From the NCBI RefSeq assembly GCF_024055575.1, contig NZ_JAMXOE010000005.1, forward strand, positions 1-64,000: a stretch of DNA of 64,000 nt, read 5' to 3'. The notes under the pieces were generated by a model. It searched no databases. It worked only from the letters and a program-made list of their open reading frames with translations, and was not told the DNA's origin. Position numbers and translations under genes: made by a program. Each line of letters opens with the position of its first letter. The first letter of the stretch is position 1. Source of the stretch: Mucilaginibacter flavidus (GTDB lineage: Bacteria > Bacteroidota > Bacteroidia > Sphingobacteriales > Sphingobacteriaceae). Positions 25,825 through 35,013 of this stretch are shown in pieces.

Positions 25825-25927
25825 AAGTACCTTGGTTTTAATTAATGCGGACCCAATTTACATTAATGTATCGCAAACTTACTTTTAAAATTACGCGTTA
25901 TCATCACCCGTTAAGTGGGATATTTAA

Positions 25928-26272
25928 AGTCAATTTTACGGCTATTACGAATTTTTAGCGCGAAGCACATACGCATCCATGGGTATGATTCCGGTAAAAG
26001 CTGGATTTAAGTACTTTTTGGGCCAGCACTTCTATTTTAGCGGCGAAGCTGGTGCAGGGTTTGAACTGAGCGATTTTGGCGCATTTAAAAATGGCGAGTT
26101 TGGCATCCCTAAAAGCACCAAACTTATATGGTCTCCGGGTGTGGGTTACACGGTTAAGTCGTGGGATTTTGGGTTGCGCTATGAAAATTTCTCGAGCTCA
26201 AAGACATTTGCCGGTGAAAAAAACAATTACGGCACTGTTAGTTTGCGTGTTGCACATAGTTTTGGCTTATAA
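25928..26272 (+). pseudogene. 5'-truncated outer-membrane beta-barrel protein
   Basis: The frame is open from 25928 but has a TAA at 25925-25927 and no signal peptide. An internal ATG at 25979 leaves 97 residues. The readable sequence, YEFLARSTYASMGMIPVKAG, continues FKYFLGQHFYFSGEAGAGFE and ends GTVSLRVAHSFGL. It looks like the last strands of a roughly 200-residue outer-membrane barrel, ending in the terminal aromatic/leucine strand. The N-terminal half is missing, so this is most likely a gene remnant whose break lies next to the DUF885 upstream region. Confidence 0.6.
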
Positions 26273-26907
26273 AATCGGCAAATAAAATTGTTCGAAACAA
26301 GAAGCGCCCCTGATGGGCAGGGGCGCGTTCTAACCAATTATAAACCTAAATTATGAGAAGACTTTTTTAATATTTTGATGGTGTAAAAGTAACACTATCT
26401 TTTTATATTATCGTAATTAAATTGTAATTTTTTCGTGTTAAATCAATTACGCCTTATTCACATTACAAAAATACAAACATTTTATTAATAATATAATAAT
26501 TTTTCGTTTTTTTTCAAATTTATCTAATCAATTTCAGATCGCTGGCGTTTTTTATCTAAAAAATGGACAAAATTCCACTATATAACTCGCGAAATAGCGC
26601 ATTTTAAGCAATATTACCTTAATGTTAATTCATAAACCAAGATATTTGTTGAATTAAACACAGCATAATTCAACAAAATATCGAATTAATCACCAAAAAA
26701 CGGAAGCGAAATTTATATTTTTTCGATTTTTAAGATTATTTCTCTGTTCGTAAGTGAAAAATTCACTCAAGCAAGCAAGAAAGCTGTCATTCTTTCAATT
26801 TACATATACGTTTGGTGAGTTAAACGTGTATAATTGTTCATCCCCGTCATAAAATATTGCACAAACCAAACATCAAAATAAAAATGCTTCGCCATTTTTG
26901 CGCATAA
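26273..26907. other. Long AT-rich intergenic region with hairpins
   Basis: No gene is seen. GCGCCCCTG/CAGGGGCGC at 26304-26326 is a strong hairpin without a T-run. TTTGTTGAATTA (26645-26656) and its exact complement TAATTCAACAAA (26666-26677) form a 12-bp hairpin with a 9-nt loop. The rest is very AT-rich, and the part nearest the MFS gene may hold its promoter (CATTTTTG at 26893-26900). Confidence 0.45.
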
Positions 26908-26922
26908 TTGATAAATAAAGCA

Positions 26923-28128
26923 ATGCAAAACAGCCACAATCCAAAAAACCACCCGGAACTTACACCGCTAACTTTATGGATAATGACTGTGGCCACTGGC
27001 CTTATTGTGGCAAACCTGTACTACAACCAGCCATTACTCGATGACATGGCCAATACTTTTCATACTACCAGGGCTAAAGTCGGGCAGGTTTCTATGCTTA
27101 CTCAAATTGGTTATGCAACCGGCATGTTCTTTTTGGCACCATTGGCCGATATGGTAAAACGCAAGCGCCTGATGATGGTGGTTTTCGCCTTTATTGTTTT
27201 ATCCCTTATAATAACTGCGCTATCTCCGTCAATTAATATACTTGTAGCGGCAAGCTTTTTCCTGGGGGCCGCATCCATGATTCCGCAGCTATTGGTGCCT
27301 ATGGCGGCGCACCTTGCAAAGCCCAGCGAACGCGGTAAAAAAATTGGCGTTATAATGAGCGGACTGTTAATAGGTATATTATTGTCGCGCACGTTTAGCG
27401 GATACATTGGCGACTATTTTGGATGGCGGGCTGTGTACTACATAGCCGCCGGGATAATGCTGCTGATGTGGCTAATGATCGGTCTGTTTTTGCCAGAAGT
27501 TGAGCCTGAATATAAAGGCACCTACAAAAAGCTGATGATTTCGCTTATAGATTTGGTGAAGAACGAACCGAAATTGCGTCTTGCTGCTTTGCGTGGAGCA
27601 CTGTGTTTTGCCTGCTTCAGTGCCTTCTGGACAACCATCGTGTTCCTGCTAAAACAAAACTTTAACATGGGCAGCGGCGTAGCAGGCGAATTTGGCCTTG
27701 TTGGCGCTTTCGGTGCATTGGCTGCCGGCTTAATGGGCAGGTTGAGTGATAAAATGGATGCGTATAAATTATCGGGCTTTACTTTATTGCTGATACTGGT
27801 CTCGTTTATCATCTTTTACTTCTCAGCCTATAGTATTGTTGGATTAGTTATAGGCGTAATTATTTTAGATATGGGTGTGCAGGCAACCCACATTTCAAAT
27901 CAATCCATAATATTTGCCTTAAAGCCCGAAGCGCGCAACCGCATCAATACCATTTACATGGTTACTTATTTTATTGGTGGTTCCATCGGCACCTCGTTTG
28001 CCACACAGCTCTGGAAAAACTACCAGTGGACAGGGGTATGTATTACCGGTGCAACATTATCCATCATTACGCTCATCATCCATTTTGCAAACCACACCAG
28101 AACTTCCGGAAAACCCGCAACCGCTTAA
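26923..28128 (+). CDS. MFS transporter
   Basis: A 12-helix major facilitator of about 400 residues in the inner membrane. LTPLTLWIMTVATGLIVANLYYNQPLL leads helix 1. The loop 2-3 motif is LADMVKRKRLMM and the second-half counterpart GRLSDKMDAYKLSG. This layout is that of the YnfM/YgaY-like drug and metabolite exporters; the substrate cannot be told. I start at ATG 26923; an in-frame TTG is 15 bp upstream. It stands alone after the long AT-rich gap. Confidence 0.85.
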   Translation: MQNSHNPKNHPELTPLTLWIMTVATGLIVANLYYNQPLLDDMANTFHTTRAKVGQVSMLTQIGYATGMFFLAPLADMVKRKRLMMVVFAFIVLSLIITALSPSINILVAASFFLGAASMIPQLLVPMAAHLAKPSERGKKIGVIMSGLLIGILLSRTFSGYIGDYFGWRAVYYIAAGIMLLMWLMIGLFLPEVEPEYKGTYKKLMISLIDLVKNEPKLRLAALRGALCFACFSAFWTTIVFLLKQNFNMGSGVAGEFGLVGAFGALAAGLMGRLSDKMDAYKLSGFTLLLILVSFIIFYFSAYSIVGLVIGVIILDMGVQATHISNQSIIFALKPEARNRINTIYMVTYFIGGSIGTSFATQLWKNYQWTGVCITGATLSIITLIIHFANHTRTSGKPATA

Positions 28129-28322
28129 TTTTTTGACTACTGTTTACAACAACTGTACTAAAATTTTAACACTGAAAGGTTTGGTCGATGTAATTCACTC
28201 CGACACCGGTTTGTTTATTTTACGTTGATTTTCAGCGAGTTGTAAAAAACATGTTTGTATGTTGATGTATAACTTCGGCTACATTAATTTTTCTGGCACT
28301 GATTTGGAACAGTACATATCAA

Positions 28323-28520
28323 ATGCAATACAGGATGGCACTCGATATCAGGAAACATCGCGAAAGCGGAGAGAAAGAATGGGAGAACCCTGTTGAGCCG
28401 GCAAACACTTCGGACGAGCGGGATAAGGAACAACTGTTGCGGCAATATAAAGAAGCTAAACGCCGAAAAGATAATTTAACCGAAAGTGAAGACGATAAGA
28501 CCGGGAAAACTAACAAATAG
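28323..28520 (+). CDS. Small charged hypothetical protein
   Basis: 65 residues (or 61 from the second ATG at 28335), very rich in Lys, Glu, Arg and Asp: DERDKEQLLRQYKEAKRRKD, then TESEDDKTGKTNK. It is probably helical or disordered and cytoplasmic. No family recognised. It lies with a second tiny frame at 28537 in a 650-bp gap between the MFS gene and lpxB. Base composition fits coding sequence, but support is limited. Confidence 0.35.
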   Translation: MQYRMALDIRKHRESGEKEWENPVEPANTSDERDKEQLLRQYKEAKRRKDNLTESEDDKTGKTNK

Positions 28521-28536
28521 ACTAAAGACATTAACC

Positions 28537-28650
28537 ATGAAAACTTACAATAAACCCGCCCCAACCAAAATACTGGCAAAGTTTGATAATGAACTTAAGA
28601 ATTTGCTGGCTAACGATTTAAAAGAATTTATGGCCGCAACCCATTTTTAA
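28537..28650 (+). CDS. Possible 37-residue small protein
   Basis: ATG 28537 to TAA 28650 encodes MKTYNKPAPTKILAKF, then DNELKNLLANDLKEFMAATHF. The start lies 17 bp after the stop of the previous small frame, a plausible operon spacing. No family recognised; it could be a chance frame. Confidence 0.3.
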   Translation: MKTYNKPAPTKILAKFDNELKNLLANDLKEFMAATHF

Positions 28651-28757
28651 TGCGCAAGAAACAGGCTATGACGCAAAACACTTTGTTTGTGGCCTGACCA
28701 TCATATATCTATTCTATCTACCGAAAAACAGTAAACAACATCACCTATGAAGACGAT

Positions 28758-28790
28758 AGAGCTTTGCAATATGCAGGGCTCTATTTTTTT
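28758..28790 (+). terminator. Terminator opposite the lpxB 3' end
   Basis: AGAGCTTTGCA and TGCAGGGCTCT form an 11-bp stem with two G-U pairs and a 3-nt loop, then A and T7. It would end transcripts from the small frames and overlaps the lpxB stop by 10 bp. Confidence 0.65.
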
Positions 28791-29893
28791 GTGGCGTATT
28801 TTATGATAAATTCTGCGGTTTTAGCTGAGGCTCCGGGTTTGCCCATTTTTACGTCAAGCTCGTCATAGTCTGCAAGCATTTTTTTGCGATATGCTGTATT
28901 GTTTACTATCGCATCAAGTTCCGCGCTAATTTTCTCGGCCGAGCAATCGGCCTGTATCAATTCATTAACTACTTCGCGGTTCATTATTAAATTAACCAGC
29001 GATATAAACTTTATTTTAACCACCATGCGGGCTATACCTATAGATATAGGGTGCCCTTTATACACCACCACCTGCGGAACGTTAAATAATGCAGTCTCCA
29101 AATTGGCAGTGCCCGATGCTACAATAGCAGCTTCGGCGTTGTTGAGTAAATCATAGGTGGCATTAAAAACAACCGGTATATTTTCGCTGCGAATAAATTG
29201 TGTATAATAATCGACAGTAAACGAAGGGGCGCCAGCTATAACAAACTGATGATTTGGAAACTTTTCGATAACGGCAATCATTTCCGGCAATAGCCTACTA
29301 ATTTCCTGCCGGCGGCTGCCGGGTAGCAATGCAATTATTTTTTTTGCAGGAAGACGATGGTTACCCGCGAAGCTTTCATCCGGCTTAAATGCCGCCACAG
29401 CATCAAGCAGCGGGTTGCCTACATAATCAACCTCCATTCCCCAACCCTTATAAAAATCAACCTCAAAAGGCAAGATGCAAAACAGGTGATCGACAATCCG
29501 TTTTATTTTTAAAACCCGTTTTTGGTTCCAGGCCCACACCTTAGGTGAGATATAATAGCAAACCAGAATGTTGTTCGCTTTGGCAAACTCAGCAATTTTC
29601 AGGTTAAAGCCGGGGAAGTCAATCAATATCAATACGTCCGGCTGCCATGTCGTAATATCATGCTTACAGGCTTTAAGGTTTTGTAAAATAGCATTCAGGT
29701 TAAGTACCACCTCAATGAAACCCATAAAAGCCATGTCGGCATAATGTTTTACCAGTGTACCGCCTTCAGCCCGCATCAGGTCGCCGCCAAAATAGCGGAA
29801 CCCAGCCTGGCTATCGTACTCTTTCAGGGCCTTCATCAGGCTTGCGCCATGCAAATCGCCCGATGCCTCGCCGGCTACCAGGTAATATTTCAT
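28781..29893 (-). CDS. lpxB: Lipid-A-disaccharide synthase
   Basis: LpxB condenses UDP-2,3-diacylglucosamine with lipid X to the lipid A disaccharide on the inner face of the cytoplasmic membrane. 370 residues, normal for the GT19 family. KYYLVAGEASGDLHGASLM is the N-terminal signature. LIDFPGFNLKIA and YYISPKVWAWNQKRVLKIK are the membrane-associated and acceptor regions, and ALLPGSRRQEISRLLPEM the donor-binding part. It is the last gene of surE-membrane protein-lpxB; its ATG overlaps the previous stop by 4 bp. Confident. Confidence 0.95.
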   Translation of the reverse strand: MKYYLVAGEASGDLHGASLMKALKEYDSQAGFRYFGGDLMRAEGGTLVKHYADMAFMGFIEVVLNLNAILQNLKACKHDITTWQPDVLILIDFPGFNLKIAEFAKANNILVCYYISPKVWAWNQKRVLKIKRIVDHLFCILPFEVDFYKGWGMEVDYVGNPLLDAVAAFKPDESFAGNHRLPAKKIIALLPGSRRQEISRLLPEMIAVIEKFPNHQFVIAGAPSFTVDYYTQFIRSENIPVVFNATYDLLNNAEAAIVASGTANLETALFNVPQVVVYKGHPISIGIARMVVKIKFISLVNLIMNREVVNELIQADCSAEKISAELDAIVNNTAYRKKMLADYDELDVKMGKPGASAKTAEFIIKYATKK

Positions 29894-30153
29894 CGTGCGC
29901 GTACTTTAAACATAAACAATACCAACATAATAGCAAATGTGGCCAGCATTACCCCCCTTGTAGTTTTGTCCAAATCCTTTTTAACGGTAAAACGCAACAT
30001 CAATAAATTCAAAGCAATAGCTATAACATATGGCAGCGCCGGTTTGTTGATGAGATCAACATTGTTTTTTAATAAAGATGCTACCAACCACGCAATGGCC
30101 GGAAACGGAAGGGCGAGCAGAACGCCCATGAGCATGGTATTTTTGTATTGCAT
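29890..30153 (-). CDS. Small membrane protein between surE and lpxB
   Basis: 87 residues with three predicted hydrophobic helices: NTMLMGVLLALPFPAIAWLVA, YVIAIALNLLMLRF and GVMLATFAIMLVLFMF, and a short basic tail. No domain recognised. It starts 4 bp after the surE stop and its own stop overlaps the lpxB start by 4 bp (ATGA), so it belongs to the operon and probably acts in the membrane, perhaps in connection with lipid A synthesis. That link is inferred from position only. Confidence 0.65.
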   Translation of the reverse strand: MQYKNTMLMGVLLALPFPAIAWLVASLLKNNVDLINKPALPYVIAIALNLLMLRFTVKKDLDKTTRGVMLATFAIMLVLFMFKVRAR

Positions 30154-30157
30154 TTAC

Positions 30158-30931
30158 TTATACGTTAAATTCCCAGCTATTTAAAACCGGGATGGCATGG
30201 TGAGCTGTCATATCAAACTGCACAGGCACTACCGATGCATAATTATGCTCGAGCGCCCAAACGTCGGTATCTTCGCCATTGTCGCTGGTTTGAAACACGC
30301 CCGTTAGCCAGTAATAAGGGCGCTTGTGCGGGTCGGTACGCTCATCGAATTCTTCGGCCCATTTTGCGCTAGCCTGTCGGCAAATTTTTATCCCTTTAAT
30401 ATGTGGCCCTGCGGGGAAGTTTACATTAAGTAAAGTAGCGGTAGGCAAACCATTTTGTAAAACCTGCAGTGCAATTTCCTTAACAAATTTTAAGCAATGG
30501 CTAAAATCGGCATCCATGGTATAATCATCAAGCGAGAAACCTATTGACGGGATGCTTTCAATAGCCCCTTCAACCGCTGCCGACATGGTGCCGGAGTATA
30601 ATATATTAATGGAGTTGTTTAACCCATGATTTATACCCGAAACACATAAATCGGGCTTTTTACCTTTAAATATCTTGTTTACTGCCAGCTTAACGCAGTC
30701 AACCGGGGTGCCTGAGCAGCGGTACATCTCAATACCTTCGTAAATATCAACCGGATCAAGTCGTAAAGGTTTACCTATGGTTATGGCATGTCCCATGCCT
30801 GATTGCGGACTATCCGGCGCAACTACTACCACACGACCAATTTCGGCCATGGTTTCCAGTAAGGCTTTAATACCAGGGGCAGTTATGCCATCGTCGTTTA
30901 CTACAAGTATAGTGGGTTTGGCTTTTGTCAT
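30158..30931 (-). CDS. surE: 5'/3'-nucleotidase
   Basis: SurE is a metal-dependent nucleoside monophosphate phosphatase of the stationary-phase survival family. About 257 residues. VVNDDGITAPGIKAL holds the metal-binding Asp pair, and VAPDSPQSGMGHAIT and VSGINHGLNNS complete the active site. I start at ATG 30931 rather than the in-frame TTG 9 bp upstream. A TAATTTTG box ends 6 nt before this ATG, so the leader is very short. It heads the operon with a small membrane protein and lpxB. Confidence 0.94.
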   Translation of the reverse strand: MTKAKPTILVVNDDGITAPGIKALLETMAEIGRVVVVAPDSPQSGMGHAITIGKPLRLDPVDIYEGIEMYRCSGTPVDCVKLAVNKIFKGKKPDLCVSGINHGLNNSINILYSGTMSAAVEGAIESIPSIGFSLDDYTMDADFSHCLKFVKEIALQVLQNGLPTATLLNVNFPAGPHIKGIKICRQASAKWAEEFDERTDPHKRPYYWLTGVFQTSDNGEDTDVWALEHNYASVVPVQFDMTAHHAIPVLNSWEFNV

Positions 30932-30959
30932 TTGGCACAAAATTAGTTATATTTGATTT
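30924..30959. promoter_or_regulatory. Compact divergent promoter of surE and the Uma2 gene
   Basis: On the plus strand TTTG (30924-30927), 20 nt, TATATTTG (30948-30955) is a near-consensus promoter ending 4 nt before the Uma2 ATG. On the minus strand TAATTTTG (30945-30938) ends 6 nt before the surE ATG. The start codons are only 28 bp apart, so the two promoters overlap. Confidence 0.5.
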
Positions 30960-31511
30960 ATGCTTGCCGTTGAAAAGAAAAAGAAATACACCGTTGCTGA
31001 TTATATGCTGCTGGAGGAAGGTGCGCCTTTTCAATTAATTAATTATGATTTAGTTATGTCACCAGCTGCGAACCCTGTTCACCAAGCGATTGTTGCGCGC
31101 CTGTCGCAATTAATACTTAATTTTTTAGAACTTAAAAATATAGGAGGCTACACTGCCGGTACAGTTGATGTGGTTTTTGATGAAGGAAATGTACTTCAGC
31201 CGGACTTTCTATATATTACGCCAGAGCGTGAGGCAGATATCGTTAAAAACAAAATTGAAGGTGCGCCCGATTTGACCATAGAAATACTTTCGCCATCCAA
31301 TGCCTACTACGACCTTCGACAAAAAAAAGATGTTTACGAAAAATATGGCGTAAGAGAATATGTAATTATCGACCCTATTGTTCAAACAATAGAATTATAT
31401 GCTTTAATGGACGGAAAATATTATTTACATAAAAAAGCAAAAAAACCGGAGCATCTTGATTCCCTGGTATTGGCCGGGTTTACTTTTGATTTGAATAAGA
31501 TATTCCGATAA
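30960..31511 (+). CDS. Uma2 family endonuclease-like protein (DUF820)
   Basis: 183 residues of the Uma2/DUF820 fold, a PD-(D/E)xK nuclease relative common in cyanobacteria and Bacteroidota. KYTVADYMLLEEGAPFQLI at the N-terminus, PDFLYITPE, then LTIEILSPSNAYYDLRQKKDVYEKYGVREYVIIDP show the nuclease core with its acidic residues. The biological role of these proteins is not established. The ATG is 4 nt after a TATATTTG box, so translation is likely from a leaderless mRNA. Confidence 0.85.
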   Translation: MLAVEKKKKYTVADYMLLEEGAPFQLINYDLVMSPAANPVHQAIVARLSQLILNFLELKNIGGYTAGTVDVVFDEGNVLQPDFLYITPEREADIVKNKIEGAPDLTIEILSPSNAYYDLRQKKDVYEKYGVREYVIIDPIVQTIELYALMDGKYYLHKKAKKPEHLDSLVLAGFTFDLNKIFR

Positions 31512-31516
31512 TTACA

Positions 31517-32671
31517 CTATATCACCTTCTTCACCCCCGGCATCAATACCACCAGCCCGGCCAGTAAAAAGCTGCCAACAACAGCAACCGGTGCAACCAC
31601 CAAAAGTTTCAGCACAGGGTCAATATTCCAGTTATGCACCGCAAGTGAAGCTGAAATTACTACCAGCGGATGAAAAATATAAACAGCGAAAGTATACCGG
31701 GACAATTTTGCCAATAAAGGTGATGACCTGTTCCACAATTCTCTGCCAAAAACCAACAGCGCAGTAATAATTGAAAAGCCGATAAGCTGCTCCCATACAG
31801 CATATAAAATTGCCTGGAAGTGAAATCCGCCAGAATACCATTCGCCGGGCATATGGAATTTTGTCTGGATGATATAAAACACCGGGAAAAACATTAATAA
31901 AAAAAGAAAGAAGAAAAAAAGTTTTTTCCCTGTTTTAAATGTGAGTGTATTTAGCCAGTTATTTTTATACCCCACCAGCCCTAAAATAAAAAGCGTAATG
32001 TATTGCGAGAAGTGTGCGGGCTGAAACCCTAAAGGCTTTAACACCCAGCCCACCGGTAGCCGGGTGCGCACAAAAAAGCTGGCTATGCCAACTGCCGCCG
32101 CAAATAACATAATTGCACCTGCTGAAGGCGCTGCGAGCGGCTTTGGCACCCAATTCTTAGTGCAGGCTCGTACAGCCACATAGACCAAAGTAAACAACAA
32201 CAATGCAGCGACAAACCAAAGCACACCAAAATCAATCCACGGATGGAAACCGCCGAGGTATTCCAGGTAAGTAACATGCTGCCCGTATCCAAAGTAATAA
32301 ACAAGGTAACTTAACAGCGGGGAAAGTATGAACGAATAGAAAACCAATGGTACACCCAGTCTCAACAACCGGTCGGTTATAAACTTAGCTGCACCCTTCC
32401 TGTCATACGACGGTTTTATAAAATAAGCCGACAGGAAGAAGAAAAAGCCCATAAAAAACGCCTGGTTGACGCTCACAAAAATGGTCATGGGCACAATGGC
32501 AATCGCATTCTTAGCATTTTCGCTATAGTACCACCCACCGGGAGCGCCATACGTGATAAAGCAATGGTGCAGCACTACTAAAATAGTAAGCAGAACTTTC
32601 AGCGTATCGATGTATTGAATTTTTTTAGGCTGCTCGGGTACAAGCGCTACTGACGGGCTTTTGACAGGCAT
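31517..32671 (-). CDS. Acyltransferase family 3 membrane protein
   Basis: 384 residues with about ten transmembrane helices. YIDTLKVLLTILVVLHHCFITYG near the N-terminus carries the His of the acyltransferase 3 family, and FFFLSAYFIKPSYDRKGAAKFITDRLLRLGVPLVFYSF is the family's R-x10-P region. Such enzymes O-acetylate or O-acylate sugars and polymers at the membrane; the substrate here is not evident. Monocistronic, with the CsbD gene 92 bp upstream in the same direction but separated by a terminator. Confidence 0.85.
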   Translation of the reverse strand: MPVKSPSVALVPEQPKKIQYIDTLKVLLTILVVLHHCFITYGAPGGWYYSENAKNAIAIVPMTIFVSVNQAFFMGFFFFLSAYFIKPSYDRKGAAKFITDRLLRLGVPLVFYSFILSPLLSYLVYYFGYGQHVTYLEYLGGFHPWIDFGVLWFVAALLLFTLVYVAVRACTKNWVPKPLAAPSAGAIMLFAAAVGIASFFVRTRLPVGWVLKPLGFQPAHFSQYITLFILGLVGYKNNWLNTLTFKTGKKLFFFFLFLLMFFPVFYIIQTKFHMPGEWYSGGFHFQAILYAVWEQLIGFSIITALLVFGRELWNRSSPLLAKLSRYTFAVYIFHPLVVISASLAVHNWNIDPVLKLLVVAPVAVVGSFLLAGLVVLMPGVKKVI

Positions 32672-32732
32672 AGTTCATTAATTAACTATACAAACAGACG
32701 CAAAATTATTTAGATAGCTGCACCCAATACAA

Positions 32733-32756
32733 TAAAAAAGGGGCCTTTCGCCCCTT
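32733..32756 (-). terminator. Terminator after csbD-like gene
   Basis: AAGGGGC and GCCCCTT pair around a 5-nt loop, and the plus-strand A6 before it is a U-run for minus-strand RNA. Confidence 0.75.
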
Positions 32757-32763
32757 AGTATTT

Positions 32764-32949
32764 CTATAATTCGTTAAGCCATTTTACCAGCTCATCGCGG
32801 CCTTTGCCGGTCTTTTTTTGCATTTTACCCAACAGTTCATCGTCCTTGCCTTCTTCGCGCACCAAATCGTCGTCGGTAAGGTCGCCGTAGGCTTGTTTTA
32901 TTTTACCCTTCAGCTCGTTCCAGGTGCCTCTTATTTTTAAATCGCTCAT
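32764..32949 (-). CDS. CsbD family stress protein
   Basis: 61 residues: [28 protein letters not shown], and a C-terminal [14 protein letters not shown] segment. The N-W-x3-KG-K-x-K-x2-YG-x-LTDDDL pattern is diagnostic of CsbD, a small general-stress protein (YjbJ in E. coli) of unknown biochemical role. It is the only gene between the acyltransferase and acs. Stress induction is known for relatives and inferred here. Confidence 0.9.
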   Translation of the reverse strand: MSDLKIRGTWNELKGKIKQAYGDLTDDDLVREEGKDDELLGKMQKKTGKGRDELVKWLNEL

Positions 32950-33006
32950 GATGTTTTTATTTTAGATGTATTTAAGTAACATCCAAAACACCATAAGGTT
33001 TGAGGG

Positions 33007-33102
33007 GAAAGAGACAAGAAATCAAGAGTCAGGAGCCAAGAGGGAACATTATCGGTTTTTTTATCTTGATTCCTGACTCTTGCCGTCTTGACTCTCTTCC
33101 TA
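33007..33102. repeat. CAAGAATCAAGA-type intergenic repeat, copy 2
   Basis: GAGACAAGAAATCAAGAGTC and TCTTGATTCCTGACTCTTG are arranged as a loose inverted repeat just downstream of acs. Confidence 0.6.
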
Positions 33103-35013
33103 CAAAGCCCCCTTCTTTATATCCTCCACCACACCCGGGTCAAGCAGCGTCGAGGTATCTCCCAGGTTACTGGTATCGCCCTCAGCTATCTTTCTTAAAA
33201 TACGGCGCATAATTTTGCCGGAGCGTGTTTTGGGCAGGCCTGTTACAAACTGGATTTTATCCGGTTTGGCTATTGCACCTATAATACGCTGTACGGTCAT
33301 CATGATATCTTTACGGGCCAGTTCATCATCCCCGTGGTTACCGGGGCTTATCACGAAGGCGTACACCCCTTGTCCTTTAATGTCGTGCGGATAACCTACC
33401 ACGGCTGATTCAACCACGCTGCTGTGCATATTAATGGCATTCTCCACCTCGGCGGTGCCAATGCGGTGACCGGATACATTCAGCACATCGTCCACGCGAC
33501 CTGTTATACGGTAATAGCCGTCCTCGTCGCGCAGACAGCCGTCGCCGGTAAAATACATATTTTCATAGGTGGCAAAATAGGTGGTACGGCAGCGCTCATG
33601 GTCGCCGTAGGTGGTGCGCAGCATGCCCGGCCATGGGAACTTGATACAAAGGTTGCCGCTTACGTCGTTGCCTTCAATCACATTTCCGTTTTCATCCACC
33701 AAAACAGGTTGAATGCCCGGCAGTGGCAGTGTGGCATAGCCCGGCTTGGTTGGGGTTACGCCTGCAATGGGCGATATCATGATACCTCCGTTTTCGGTTT
33801 GCCACCAGGTATCAACTATCGGGCATTTGTTTTTGCCGATGTTGTCATCATACCAGTGCCAGGCCTCCTCGTTAATCGGTTCGCCTACCGAGCCTAATTT
33901 TTTGAGTGAGCCAAGGTCTTTATTTTTTACAAAATCAAGCCCGAAACTCATTAGCGAGCGAATAGCCGTAGGAGCTGTGTACAATATATTTACCTTGTGT
34001 TTATCTACAATATCCCAGAAACGACCGGCATCCGGAAAGGTTGGTATCCCTTCGAACATCAAAGTTGTGGCTCCCTGTGATAACGGTCCGTATAAAATAT
34101 AGGAGTGCCCGGTTATCCAGCCTACATCGGCCGTACAGAAATACACTTCGCCGGGCTGGTATTGAAACACGTTGCTGAAAGTATAGCCTGCATATACCAT
34201 ATAACCGCCGCAGGTATGTACCACGCCCTTGGGTTTGCCGGTTGAGCCGGAGGTATATAATATAAACAGCATATCTTCGGCATCCATTTCTTCGGCCGGA
34301 CAGGCAACGGTACCTTGAGTCTCAACTTTCTTAATTTCATCTTCCCACCAAACATCGCGGCCTTTTATCATCGATACCGGCGTACGACTACGTGTCACCA
34401 CAATTACTTTCTTTATCGATTTGCACTGAACCAGCGCATCATCAATCACGCCTTTCAGCTGTATTTCTTTATTGCCCCTGAAGCTGCCATCGGCTGTTAT
34501 CACAATACTGCATTCGGCATCATTTATCCGGTCGGCAATTGATTGTGCCGAGAAGCCCCCAAAAACCACAGAATGGATGGCGCCAATACGTGCGCAGCCT
34601 AACACTGCTATGGCCAGCTCGGGTATCATAGGCATGTAGATACAAATGCGGTCGCCTTTTTTAGCGCCATTGTTTTTTAGGACGTTGGCAAACTGGCAAA
34701 CTTTATCGTGCAGTTGTTTATAGGTGAGTACGCGGTGGTCTTCATGCGGATCGTTTGGTTCCCATATCAGGGCAGGTTTGTCGCCAAGGGTTTCCAGGTG
34801 GCGGTCGAGACAGTTTTCAGTAATATTAAGCTTAGCACCCTGGAACCATTTAATTTTTGGCTCTTTAAAGTTCCACTCCAGCACTTTATCCCACTTTTTG
34901 CGCCACTGAAAATTTTCGGCAATACCGGCCCAAAATTCTTCGGGGTGCTCAACGCTTTGCTTATAAACTTGCTTATAATCGTCGAAAGACGTAACCTGTA
35001 AGGGAGTTCTCAT
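33100..35013 (-). CDS. acs: Acetate--CoA ligase (acetyl-CoA synthetase)
   Basis: Activates acetate to acetyl-CoA with ATP through acetyl-AMP. 637 residues, the full Acs length. Visible: N-terminal FQWRKKWDKVLEWNF with KWFQGAKLNITENCLDRHL; the P-loop-like YTSGSTGKPKGVVHTCGGY; WWQTENGG; TGDGCLRDEDGYYRITGRVDDVLNVSGHRIGTAE; and the acetylatable Lys in KTRSGKIMRRILRKIAEG. The ATG start immediately precedes the conserved region. Monocistronic. It may be controlled by lysine acetylation, as in other bacteria. Confidence 0.96.
   Translation of the reverse strand: MRTPLQVTSFDDYKQVYKQSVEHPEEFWAGIAENFQWRKKWDKVLEWNFKEPKIKWFQGAKLNITENCLDRHLETLGDKPALIWEPNDPHEDHRVLTYKQLHDKVCQFANVLKNNGAKKGDRICIYMPMIPELAIAVLGCARIGAIHSVVFGGFSAQSIADRINDAECSIVITADGSFRGNKEIQLKGVIDDALVQCKSIKKVIVVTRSRTPVSMIKGRDVWWEDEIKKVETQGTVACPAEEMDAEDMLFILYTSGSTGKPKGVVHTCGGYMVYAGYTFSNVFQYQPGEVYFCTADVGWITGHSYILYGPLSQGATTLMFEGIPTFPDAGRFWDIVDKHKVNILYTAPTAIRSLMSFGLDFVKNKDLGSLKKLGSVGEPINEEAWHWYDDNIGKNKCPIVDTWWQTENGGIMISPIAGVTPTKPGYATLPLPGIQPVLVDENGNVIEGNDVSGNLCIKFPWPGMLRTTYGDHERCRTTYFATYENMYFTGDGCLRDEDGYYRITGRVDDVLNVSGHRIGTAEVENAINMHSSVVESAVVGYPHDIKGQGVYAFVISPGNHGDDELARKDIMMTVQRIIGAIAKPDKIQFVTGLPKTRSGKIMRRILRKIAEGDTSNLGDTSTLLDPGVVEDIKKGAL

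Noticed and set aside
29744..30184. 146-codon frame opposite lpxB and the small membrane protein
   Set aside because: It is the antisense of three well-supported genes with 4-bp overlaps; its composition follows from theirs.
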